Below, in pieces: positions 1 to 12,400 of a stretch of DNA of 64,000 nt. The notes under the pieces were generated by a model that searched no databases, was not told the origin of the DNA, and worked only from the letters and a program-made list of their open reading frames with translations. The DNA lies in contig CM060068.1 in the NCBI GenBank assembly GCA_030533445.1, forward strand, positions 29,808,510 to 29,872,509, in the 5' to 3' direction. Origin of the DNA: Cyprinodon diabolis (taxonomy: Eukaryota; Chordata; Actinopteri; Cyprinodontiformes; Cyprinodontidae). A program made the translations under genes and the position numbers. The first letter of the stretch is position 1. Each line of letters starts with the position of its first letter.

Positions 1-342
1 TATTCCACATGCTGCTTTCAGATGTGTTGGCAAAGGGCTGCCGAGCAAACCAGCCCAACAGGGGAGGGTTCTGGTGAGTATCCAGAGATTCTAAGATATT
101 CTTTAAATCTCAGTGACCCATTTAATCTCCACACATCTTTCCTCAGCTTTGGTGTCTGTGGGAAACATTGTCTGCGTGCAGGCATAATGCAGTGCACTGG
201 AAAAAAAGCACACGGAAAGCTCTCTGGTGCCGTTTAATGGATTTCTCCTGTCTTTGTATTTTTTGACGATATGAAGCTAGAGGCAGTTCGACCAGATGAT
301 AGATGGACATATGAGACATTCTGTAAAGTTTTTGCTGCAAAC
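1..342. other. abi3bp intron 17 (partial), no feature recognised
   Basis: Intron left of exon 17. No further abi3bp exon could be placed here. The next expected segment, continuing the FN3 domain after the PDS residues, is not visible. Confidence 0.5.
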
Positions 343-448
343 CTGCTGTCTGGTGTGAGATTCTCCACCGCTGTGTGTGTCTGGTTGGTAGTCAGGATGG
401 AAACCTTCTGACCGTTTGGTCCTGTGGTTGTTGAAACCACCTCATATT
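343..448 (-). CDS. abi3bp: abi3bp exon 17, FN3 continuation
   Basis: Acceptor after a T-rich tract ending tatttag. Encodes [20 protein letters not shown] and [14 protein letters not shown], the C-to-E strands of the FN3 domain begun in exon 16. Leaves in phase 2 through a weaker donor, gtttgcag. The following exon is outside the window. Confidence 0.85.
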
Positions 449-3400
449 CTAAATAAAAAAAAGACAAAGAAACCGTTTTAACATTTCCTCTGTCAACATT
501 TTAGAATTTCTTTATATAAAGTGATGAAGATTTGAAGTATGAATATCAACATTTGTAGGCTTTTAGACCCCAACAACTTAACTGGTGAATATAGCACCAT
601 TAAGCCCAAAGAACTGATAGAAACTAGTTCATCTGAATATGAAAACAGTATGGAACAAAGGCAAATTTAACAAGATATGACCTTCCATTCAAAATATCTC
701 AAGTGAATGTTTGTTACCTTAATAAATCTGGCTGCTGTAGAAAATTTGAAAGAGGAAAGCCACTGTTTGGGAAAAAGGGGATGCAGAAAATATTTAAAAG
801 ACGGTGCTCTTCAAAGATAAGAAGAACTCAATGAACATCCTAGCTGACGTGAAGTGCTATGTGTGGAGGGAAAGCAACTCTAAGTATCCAAATATATGTA
901 TACTCTGTATACATTGAAACACGGTGGTGGCAGCATCATTCTGTTGGGGTATGTTATTAAAGGTATGTAGGGCGATCTTTTATTTCCGGGTGGATCATCT
1001 TAATAAGTGGTCCTCCTAATTGGCAATCATTCTGGTTATATGTTTACATAACGCCGTCCTACATGTTTGTCCCCAGTTAGCCATCTTTTTATGCACATGC
1101 GCACTTTCAGGCTTATATCTGTTGTGAGCTACGGTTTTAGACATTGAAGCTCACCTTTCTCACTGCTTCTTTAAAAATGGCCGAGGGTCGTAAGAGAAAA
1201 AGTGTGTACGAAGTGTATGAGAAGAAAAGAAAGGCCTCAGAAAAGGCAGATATATCCCAGAATGCTTTGTTTTGAGAGCTCTCCTCGCAAAGCATTGTGG
1301 GATTTGCTGTCACAGCGGCACGATGTCAACATAGGATGTCGCTGCCTGACAGCAGTGACTAATAACAAAAATGGCGCAGGCACCGTGCAGTGGAGGAGGA
1401 GTTATATGACCAATGGGGAGCAAAAAGCAGAGATCATCTGTCCGAACAGTAACCTAACTGAGTTTGCTATAAAGTCCACTATATAGTCCCCGCTCTATAT
1501 AGTGATTGAGGGATTTAGGGGTTAGGGCGGATGTTCAGGCACAGTAAGCGTGTATGAACTATGAGAACAGCAACTTTTAAACAGAGCATGCATGAGGAGA
1601 AATGGGTTTATGCATGCTGTCACATGTGTTTAATAGGTGTTCCCTCTTGTGAGCTGGGAGCGGGTAAAGGGTTGTGCATGTGGATTTTTCTTTAACGTGG
1701 AGAGGGCAGGTCTTTAAAAAAAAGTGCAAAAATCCTCTACAATACCTTTAAAGCAGGGAAAGGAATGCCGGTAAGAGTTGAGGGAAAGTTGGATGAAGTT
1801 AAAAACAGGGAACATTCCCCTGGTCAGTGTTAGAATGGCCTATCGAGAAACTTTGGCAAGAATATTGATGTTCACAGACTCTCAGTCTAATTTACAGATT
1901 TTGAGCTACTTTACAACTACGGGTTGGCAACTATTTTTGCTGTAAAACGAGGTTCCTGCTCATTACCTCTGGTTTCATTATCAGTTTTCTCCCAGTCCAG
2001 AATAACGAAGGACGGGCAGCCCTCCACAGTAACCACAGTGAGGTTGGATGGTGCCATGCGAGGAGGACCAGTCACATTTACATCACTGCTTTCCTCATCA
2101 GGGAAGTAAGCCAGGGAGGAGGTGATGGAGCATGGTTCGTCTGGCTTCTTATCCGTCTTGTAGATGACATGAGGAGCTACAGACAGAAACAGGAAGCATG
2201 TTAGTGGTTTAATGCTGGTAGAATTACAAGGCAATCCTAATGAAACCTTACCTATAAAGCGTTTCTTTCCCATGATGTCCACCTCTGATGCAGGCAGGGA
2301 GCTGAAGATGGAGGAGTTTTCATGTAGATCATAACGACTGCCTAAAAAGGAAACAACAGATGGGAGATGGGGTTAGATGGGCTCAGCCAGGAGTCCCTGG
2401 CAGCTCTTTGTGTCCTTTTATTTTACAGTCCTGGCCTTTCTCTACAACACTCCAGAGCAGCACCTGCTCTGGCCTATGTTCAGATCTTCAGTACTCACAT
2501 TTGTCTTACTTCTCTCTGTTGATCAAAACTATGTTTAAATATGCAAGCTTGACAATCTCTGGTTCATAGTCCAGTGCATGCTATGACTCATGTAAGTCGT
2601 TAAAAAGACTGTGTAGCTCTTACTGTTAACTGCTGGGACCTCTGTGGTTGACTGCTGCCTGTGTTTAAGCTTTGGTTTGGGTGTGACTGGGTGGAATGAC
2701 TTTAAGGTGGACTCTGTGTCTTCTTGTTTTAGATCCATTGGTTTATCTGAGGACAGGGATCAGGAAGAGGAGAAAAGATCAGTTATTCTCCCACGTCATC
2801 TGACATACAGTCATGCATAATTGTGATCCCTCTGCTTTGGCTGTTTCCAGTTTGCAACTCTGGGACCTTTTCCTGGCTCTGGGATGACAAAGGATAGGTT
2901 GTTGAGTCATGTCCTTCATGCACTTTAAGGAGGATACAGAAATGGCAGAAAATGTCTTCTGAAATTAAGGATTCCCAGAAGTATGAGGATCTGTAAGCAA
3001 AATGGCTAACAGGAACTAAGATCTATAAATAAATGCCCTTTTTTCAATCTGCATTTTTCACTAATTTGAAAACTCATTTTTGAGGAGGTAGTTTTCTCCT
3101 AAAGCATAGACATTGGAGGAAAAGTGGAATTTAGACATTTCAAAGAGTGAACGTAGGCAGGAATATCTATCAGTTCCTCTATGATCCTAAATCTAATTAT
3201 AGTTCAACAATTTATTTATCTATTTTTTTGCTAGAAAATAGTTGAAAATACAAGAAAGACTTTTCTACCTAAAACAAGAAGAGGGAAATTAAGGAAAAGG
3301 TGGAAGGAAAACCAAATAAACTGTTGCTTGTAACAATGTTGTAACAATGTTTAATATGAGCAACACATCAGCCCCTTATTCTCCTCCCACCATGAAAACC

Positions 3401-6400
3401 AATCGTCAGGTCCTCACTTTAGATTAACGCCTGGTGATCACCATCTTATTCCAAGTCAATCCAAACAAAGCCTCTGACCATGAGAGGCTTTCAGCCCGGG
3501 GACTCAAAGAATGCTTTGGGTGAAGGCAAGGGTGGTTGTTTTTACACTCTCGCCTACAGCTCAGTTGTATATTTGTTGAGATATCTAAGTTAATACTAAT
3601 AAATGCTGTCAGTGTCAGTTACACTTCAGGTATAAGTGCATATATATTTTCAATCACTGGAATTAATTATTTGCTGCGATTTTATCATACAGAGAGAACA
3701 TGTTAGATAACAAAATGAGGGGTATTTTACCTCAGTGCCTTTCAATATCTTTAAAAGGAAATTAAGAATAAATCCACAGACAACAGACATATTTTTAATA
3801 TATTTCTTGTGTTTTTTTTCTAACATTATGGACTCTGTTTCACAAAAAGATAATAAGATAATAAGGACCTAAGGTTACCGACCAGTGGCTATAAAGTTGT
3901 AAAGGTTGTTGTGTGTTTTTTATTGGACCTGATTTCAATCTGGATCAGTTTCTGTTTGCTCATAAGGCAACTAATTTCTTAGAGGAAACAGGTTTTCATA
4001 CTATACTAAATCCTTAAATACAGCACATTAAAACACCAGAATTTTAACTGTTTAGACATGTATAACCTGTTGCTCTAACCTTTATGAACATTTCTTAATC
4101 TCTGTATCACAACAGGTGATTTTTAGTAATATAAAGTTAAGAAAGCTGGTTTTAACTTTTTTTTTCTCAATAGATACCTTATATCTTCTATTGTCTTCCC
4201 CGTTGATGGTAATAACATCTAATAAAACAGTAAAAGTAAGGTACGTTTTAAGCGCATGTCACACTGCTCTGGTTATAGCAGAGCAGGTTTCTTGAACATT
4301 TATTGGAGCTCAACAACCAAAGAGTAATGACATGGAAGCATAAAGTATTGTTTCAGCACCCCTTAAAATGCAAGGTCAGATGGTTGATCCAGTTCAGACC
4401 TTTAAATACCTGTAAACAGTAATCGACATTTCCCAACCTTTGTAGTAAAAACAGCAAATCAAGTTTCTCCAACACACACAAGACCTGTAATTCAAGACTA
4501 TCAGCATCGCTAACATCGGAGGCATCAACATACTGTGGAGATGTGCAAAAAGCCAGTCACTGTTAAGGGAAAGACAGTAAAATACAGGAAAAAACTGAAA
4601 TAAAGCAAATTAAAGATTATAAAGGGGATGAGAATGTGGAAGAGCGTCATCTTCCAGCAGGACAGTCAAAAGGTCCAAACATCTAGAGCTGCAAGGAAAT
4701 GTTTTAGATCAAAGCATATTCAGGTGGCCCATTCAAAGTCAAGGCTTAAATACACCAGAGAATGACTTAATGATTAGTGTGGTCAGACACTCCAGATCTA
4801 ATGAGCTAAAGAACCAAGGTAAATATTTTGCCTTTTTATGTGTATCTTACAGCTGTTTGCAGTGAAAAGCGGTTCAACAAAGTATTTAGTCAGGCTGTTA
4901 TGTGCAAATTAATGCGTCGCTTCACTTAGTAAAACTTTTAAAACAGTCTATCCTTTTCCTTCACTTGAACACTTTCTATAGGCAACATCCACATTAAAAC
5001 ACATTGTAGTTTTAACACAAAGAAATGTGGAAATATTCAAACAGTATCAGTACTTTGTGAGGCAGTGTTTAAAAGCATGGAGCACCCTTCTTCTACATCC
5101 TGCGGCTCTGGAGCCACAAGTGGCTCTGTAATGGCTCCTAATATTAACCAAAATGATAAAGAACCAACTAATGGTTTTAAAAATAATACAACAAAAAATG
5201 CCAATCTTTGATGCATTACCATGTCATTTAAATGGTATCTGATTAGCTGTTGTTTGCTGTTTTCTGTCCCTCTCATCTCATGCAGTTGATTTTTTTGTCT
5301 TTTCTCTCCTCTCTTCTCCTTCTTTTCTATATCATCTTTCTCTCTTCTCTTCTTCCTTGACCCCCTCTGCCTTTCTCACCTCCCTTTTTTTTCTCTGTAT
5401 CTTTTATCTGTATATGATTTAATTCAGTTAGATTCCTGGCCCGGGGTCTTTCTGCTTGAAGATTGCATGTTCTCCCTGAGCATGCATTGGTTCTCTCCAG
5501 GTACTCCGGCTTCCTCCCACAGTCCAAAAACATGACTGTTAGGTTAAATGGCTTCTCTAATTTCTCCTTAGGTGTGAGTGTGAATGGTTGTTTGTCCTGT
5601 TTTTCTCTGTGTTGCCTAGTGATGGACTAGCAACCTGTCCAGGGTGGGCCCCGCCTCTCGCCCGTTAACAGCTGGAGATAGGCACCAGCACCCCTCGTGA
5701 CCCCACTTGGGATAAAGCATGATGGAAAATGGATCGATGGATTCTTGCAAATAACGTCCTTTAAAAGAAAACCAAGTATCTCCTTTATAAAACAATTTAT
5801 ATTTTACCAAATAAAATGGTTACAGATTTGGCATATGTTTTTGATCAAGAATAAAATGTTATAAACGTCATGTTATTTGCAGCTTTAAATGACTTATATT
5901 CAGCTGAATTCAGGGCAAATGGCTTGTTGGATTTTAAAGGTTGCTGCCTGTTGACTTGTTACATGAAGCTTAAGAGAAAATTCGATCTAGAAGATTCCTA
6001 TCAGCTTCACCTGGACCACCTGCGATTTTCCTTGGTCAAGCTTCAGCTAATCAACATTGGGATCGTCCCTCCGCCGAAGCCAATCATCTTTCAAGATCCC
6101 CTTCATCTAGCTCATGGACCAGCCCCCCTCCTGCATGTCAGTGAACTTTCACCCACCTCCTCCCTCACTCTCAGACTATTGTCAGTCCTACTCAGTCTCT
6201 GGCTTATTCTGCCACCAGTGTCCAAGGCACGGGGGGAAGACTACTCTGATCCATTTCCTAGGATACTATTCCAAGCGAATGTCGATTCACAGCATCAAAG
6301 TTTTCAGCCGGGGCCCGAGCTCGAAAGAACTTATTTAATTAATCTTAATAAAACCATTTTAATTGCACCTTTTCTCTTTGTGACTCTCTCCAGGTTGAAA

Positions 6401-9400
6401 TTGGTAACAGCCCCCCCTTCAACCCTACATGGATGAAGGGGCCAAATAAATTCAACATATCAACCAACTAGATGCATTGTGGAAAAGTATTCTCATTATA
6501 GATGTTTTTACAACATACAGTCTGTCGACTGCAGTGGATCTCTTTTTACATGCTTTCTCTCTGAACTCTGCATGGGACTGTGAGCTTAAAATGAAAAACA
6601 AAAACAAACAAAAAATGCACTTTTTTTTGGAGCCCTCACCATGATCACTCGTTTTCCCCACCAGGTTTGGTGTCTTGTTGCCAGGAACAGGGGGTCGCTG
6701 AACTGCAGGAAATTGTTGGAAAGAAGAGCCTGTTTGAGGCTAAACCCACAAAGGAAACATAGCAACAGATGGCCAACACTGAGAATCTGAAAACAAGTGT
6801 TAAAGTTTTAAAAGTGCAATAATTATTAAGGAATGTCAGTTTTAAGGGAAAAGGGAAGAGCATTTAGACAGGAAAAAGGCTTCAGGGGATACTGGAAAAC
6901 AAAAGTGTACAAGAAACAGAAGCGGCAAAGAAGCAGACGCAGCATAGGTTAAAAATGCTATGAAGTTACTTTGTTTTAAAAAATGGCAGAGCATCATTAT
7001 AACCTTTAACTCATTTAAACTCACTTAGACAAATAAATGATAAAACAGAGCTAAAGGGGATTATAAAAACAAGGGGAAATTAAAAACATGCCTTATGCCA
7101 AAGAAAAATAAAAATAAAAACATTGGCCTCATGGAACACAAGAAATCATTGTTTTTAAAAGAGCAAAATGATACCAAATTAATCACAAACTCAGAAGGGG
7201 CCATGAGCCTCAGGGGTGCTTGATGGTTAAATATTACTGTATATCTAAATTAGTTAAAGATACAGTTTCCTTCCAGAGCATGCACTCCCTTTTTTCATTT
7301 TCTATCTTTGAGAATTGATAAATGTCATTAATTTGACAAGATACAACAACTCGCTAGGTTTTGAGGCCACTACATATTTTTCTTGGATGTGTTTCCTTTT
7401 TTCTGTAGCTGACTGCCAAGATGAAAACTTTAAAAAACATTAATAAAAGCTGAGCATTAGCTGCCAGCTTTCAGTTGAAGGCAAACAGCTGCTCGCATAT
7501 GAAGTCCAGTTGTATAGTCAGGCTGCGATTTACAAGATGTCTCAGAAAAAAAATAAGAAATACAACAAAATCAGCAGAAAATTAGGCTCTTTGATGATAA
7601 AATACAATGCCAATTATACATCTATATAGAATTTGATAATACCTGGTGGATATACTCTTTGCAGAAAGGATATTTATAGTGCAGTCCCTCTGTAATAGTG
7701 GACTGGACCTGTGATTTCTCAAAGACTTTAGGATTAGACACAAAAAACAGTGGTGTGAGCTCTGGTTTCTCTCAGAACTTCTTATTTTCTGGTAAGACCA
7801 ACGATACACGTCTAGTCAAAACAAAGATTAGGGGTCTACTGCTCTTGCAAAAACAAAAATATAGAAACCCACCACTGCGCCATAATGGGCAATTCAAAGT
7901 TGGCCACATGGACAGTTATGTATTGCTGCATATTGATACTTTGGAGGCATCGGAGGATCATGGGGTAGAAAGAATTAAGGACAAAACAACCCTACTTTTC
8001 GTATAGACAGCACTAGTAGATGGATGAATAAATTCAACGCACTTTAAGGAGGCAAAAGAAGAAAAAAAGGACCAAGAACAAATGAAATCAGCTCTAGTAT
8101 CAGGGCAGAACAGGATGCTATCAGCTCTAAAAATTAACAGAATACAGAAGCACAGAAAATTCAGGGGGACTCACTGATTTTAAGGAACTGAAATTTGTAG
8201 GATTACATTTGCCATATGCAGAGTTTCAAAATGCAATTCCTAATGAGCATTTTAAAAACCTTATTTTAAAAACTTCTGGTTGATAAGATGGAGAAAAGCA
8301 TAAATGATTCGAAGATATTAACAATATAGGGTACCCTGACTTTTAGCATATAAACAGTTGCTTATATGTGCAGGACTTACAGGCACAGCCACTTTTTTGC
8401 TTTCTGTAGAACTGCTTCAGGGGAGCCTTTCGACTCCTTGAAGACCTCTGAAACTGTCCAAGTTTCCAGCAATAACACACACCAGCTGTGATTGCACTCG
8501 TGACTGGAATACAATCTCTTTGTGCAGCTCCAAACCGTTTTAGGTAAGGCGTAACCGTTAACACAATCTCCACCGATGTCATTTGCATTTCAAGCTAAGA
8601 TGAATTAAATAAGAGTAATTACCTGGGCCTGTCTGGCAGAATAAGAACTATATGATTGATCAAATAAAGGATGATTCCAACAAAGCACTGTAAAAGCTTT
8701 CAGATTCATTAAAACAAAGTGGCTAAATGTGCAAATGACCAGTACATTGGCAACATGCAGAAGGTCAGTTAAGCTTATAAAATGCATTTCTATTTGCTAA
8801 AAAGGCAGCTTTAGAAAGAAACTGTGTTTGTATGTTTGTTTTTAAGTCAGAAGTTCACATACATTTCCTTAATTAGTAGAATTGGGTTTAAAACTGTGAT
8901 TCTTTAGGTCAACTTGCAGTAGTAATAATAGTGCACAATTGTTTTCTTTTGTGAGGTTACCACAAAAGCAAAGTACTAACAGGAAGTCCACAAAATGTAG
9001 TTAAAACCCTTCAGCTGATCCAAAATGCTGCAGCCAGAGTTCTGATGAAAATTAAAAAGAGAGATCATAATTCTCCTGTCTTGGTTTTCTTTCACTGGCT
9101 TCCTATTAAATCCAGAATAGAATTTAAAATCCTCCTGCTCATGTATAAAACTCTGAATAACCCAGCCCCATCTTATATTAGTGATCCTATTGTATCTAAT
9201 AGAGCACTTTGCTCTCCATCTGCAGGTTTTTAGAATTTCTAAAAGTAGAATGAAAGGTAGATCTTTTATTTATCAGCCTCCTCTCCTCTGGAACCAATTA
9301 CCAGTTTTGCTCTGTGAGGCAGACACCCTGTCTACTTTTAGGACTAGACATAAAGCGTATAGTAAAAAAAAAAAATTTGTGATGTTTACTTAGTTTTTGG

Positions 9401-12400
9401 ATGAGAAGAGAAGTAGGAGGAGGTAGAGTGAACCCCCTCATCCAGCGGGGGAGAATTAGGTAATTAAATAGTTAGCTTATCTTAATCTACTTTCTCTATT
9501 TATGCTGCTATACCTTTAGACTGCTGGATGACCTAGGCACCACTTTTCCTCATTGTGCTTCATTCAATCTTTGTTCTCCCATTCTGCACTATTTGTTAGT
9601 TTGTCCACCCAAACTTTATGTGTAGTCATAGTAGCTTTATCTGGTCTGTTCATGTTTGACTGCGACTCCATCCTGGGTTGAAGTATCAGCAGATCTGCTT
9701 CCATCAACAGATGGAATCAGATGTTGGAGTAGGCCCTAATTTTTCAATGCAGTCCTGTTTTTTTGTATGCGCTCTCTTTCATCCTTTGACATGAGAATTC
9801 GCTCAGAGCTCATCTGCCTGACGTGTTTCTCCTGGACTGGACCACCTGTGGCGCTAGTTAACATTTACCTTTTGCATATCTGCTTCATTTGTAAGTCTGC
9901 TTCTATCTCCTTAAACCCCTAGGCGGTGTCGACAGAAAGCTGCTCACACTGAGCCTGGTTCTGATGGAGGCTTCCTTACGTTAAAATGGAGTTTCTCCTC
10001 TCCATTGTTGATGCATGCATGCTTGGTGTGGGGGATTGCTGAAGAGTCAATGGCAAAATTCAAGCGAAAATCATCACTGCAAGCTCGTCCAGAAGGAGCA
10101 TGTCTTTCAAGTCAATAACTTAAAGCACTCAACTGGTTTTCCTTGATAGAGACTTAACCAAACTGACTACATTGTCTCTGTAAAGTGCCTTGAGATGATG
10201 TTTTGTGAATTGGAAATTGGTGCTATATAAACTGATTTGAATTAAATAGTTATCTTACTGTATGTAAAGGTCTTAATTTGATGTTGATTGTAGATTAAAA
10301 TAAAAGATCTCTCTAATTATCTTGCTTTTAGAAAATAGATAAGGTGTTCTTACTTCTAAAAGGGGAAATATTGCGCTTTCTTTTTGTAATATTTGGTTTC
10401 AGCTGAAATTATGCATGGTTTCAGTCAGCAGCAGGCAGTAATAGTAGCAACGACATATACAGAAACAGTGATTTTAAACACAGAGCAAAGCAGGAGCAAG
10501 CTGCCACAAAAGCACAAATCAGTGTGACCCTCTGTGACAGAATAGAATTGTGCCCCTTTGGTTGTTTTCAAGGTGTTTCTTTACCATTTTTTTCTCTTGA
10601 CATAGCGCCAGGTTTAGGGAGAGCATTGCCCCTTTTTTGTGCCCCATTGGCTGTTGGAGGGAGAGAAAAGTTGGTTATGACAAAAACACAGCAACAAGTA
10701 AATGGAAAATCTGAAGAGGGGCATTTTGCAATTTAGTGTTGTGAAAAGGCAAAAAAAAAGAATAATCTTGATAGATTTGTGCTTTTTTGTCTGTTTGAAA
10801 AGTTAAGACTTTAAGGTTTGAAGTTTTGTAAATATACATTCTCTGGTCCACAACTTAAAACAAGAAGGAGCAATAGAATAGAAATTAGAACTATGGGCTG
10901 TCTACACAGTGTTAGACTTGGCATAGTAACTGTAAGATGTGGTGTAGCCCGGCCAGCTGTTGTGACCAGACTTCCAGCTTGAACAAAAATAAACCATAAA
11001 TCATGTTAATGATCGTGAGCTCTGTGACACTTCTTGAGAAGCTCAGAATAATGCAACAAGCACATGTTGAGTATAAAGTGCATTAGTGTTATCAAGAAAA
11101 AATGTGAAGGGGGGGATAGAGACGAAAATCATTCAAAGCATTTTGTATGGCTAAACAAATAAGAGAGAGATGTAATCCTCTGTATGTTCAGCTGCAGATG
11201 AAGAGGCTGCTTGAGAAAATGGGAACAAGTATTACCACCAGGTGTGTGGGACGTATGATAGGAGGCGGTGTCTGTCTTGGATGGAGAGAGTGGTCTGACA
11301 CCAGGATTGCTGGAATGAGAAGGAACCCGGGTGCGAGTCATCGTGGCATTCCTTCTTCCTGCGGGATTGGATGAGCTAATGGGAGAACGGGAAACTTGAG
11401 CAGTGGATGATCTGATGGTGCCAGAACCTAAAGGACCAGAGAGAAAATTACAGAGGATCCACCCTTAAAGTTGAAGTTCTGAGCAAATGTTTAAAGCAAA
11501 AAGCGAAAATCAATGAACGCCCTGTGAACAATGGATGAAATGACAGAGCGGCATAAAATAAGATCCAAAGCTTGCCAGACTGGTGTGGTTAAAATGGCTC
11601 AAGTGTAAGAAAACTTTGCTGCAAATGGAAAGAAGCATGGAAACATTCACAACAATGGGTTGAGGTGTGTGGGCTGGCAGGATGAAAATGGAGGTGGGGA
11701 AACACAATGCTTCTTGACGTCACAAGAAAAGCTGAAATGGTGATGAGACATGGACTTGTCATGGCACTTTACCAATATTGTAACTACCAGCCTTGTCTGT
11801 GGCTGGGCCGGGTCTTGGTAGAGGTCTGGCCTCTTCTGGATGACTAGGAGCTGTATGAAAAAAAGCGTACTAATTTATCTTGGATACATTGGTATTATAA
11901 TGCATTATAAAAGGGGGCACACCCTAACGCTCTTTGAAAAAAATAGACTTTTTATTTCACAGTTATACAGTTTAAGGAGATTTTATGTGACAGTAAAACT
12001 CTACAATATTTATTGACAAAGTACACTCTTTGCCAAAAAGAAGATACTCAGTTTCTATCAGCACAACACTTTATCTATTAAAGTAAATCTAAATCTAAAC
12101 TTAAGCCTAAATCCATATTGTCTCAGTAGCTCAGACTTATTTTGAAAAATGAAATGAAGTGGGTAATTTGAGTTTGTCTGTTGCGGTGACATTGCCGCCT
12201 AATAGGGTGTTTGCAATAACCTTAACAATAAAAGAGCCAACCTCTTGGTAGACAAACAATAAGTCTACCAAAGAAAGAAAGTAACAGATGGTAACGGAAG
12301 ATTTTTGGTACATGACGTTCTTACTTTGAACAAGTACTTGGCTGTTTACAGTTGTGTAGGAAATGACTCAAGGTGTGCTCTTTCAAACAAGATAATTTCA

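Larger units (their letters stand above)
961..1747 (+). mobile_element. TTAA-flanked DNA element nested in the Tc1 relic (787 bp)
   Basis: Termini are inverted: left AGGTATGTAG and right (reverse complement) AGGTATTGTAG. Both are flanked by TTAA (957-960 and 1748-1751), the target of piggyBac and Kolobok-type elements. Inside is a short frame at 1177-1275 encoding 32 residues, with [19 protein letters not shown] at the start, a basic N terminus resembling transposon-borne proteins I recall from fish, then a stop. An internal hairpin with CACTATATAG arms lies at 1477-1504. Probably an internally deleted, non-autonomous copy. Confidence 0.65.
720..1920 (+). mobile_element. Decayed Tc1/mariner copy, split by a TTAA element
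   Basis: Plus-strand DNA at 912-950 still resembles the Tc1 transposase segment KHGGGSIM. DNA at 1752-1920 resembles the following segment through the region before the last catalytic residue (for example gtgttagaatggcc). The two parts would be contiguous in an ordinary Tc1 gene. Many stops; no function. Outer limits are approximate. Confidence 0.6.

Noticed and set aside
22..73. Plus-strand block between a good acceptor (tgctgctttcag) and a strong donor (gtgagtat)
   Set aside because: It lies antisense in abi3bp, encodes no recognised motif, and has no partner exon on that strand in the window.
8381..8447. 67-bp minus-strand block with a fair acceptor (gacagtttcag) and donor (gtaagtcc), Arg/Lys-rich in one frame
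   Set aside because: Entering in phase 1 it leaves in phase 2, which would put a stop into exon 13; all neighbours are symmetric phase 1. Could be a rare alternative exon at most.
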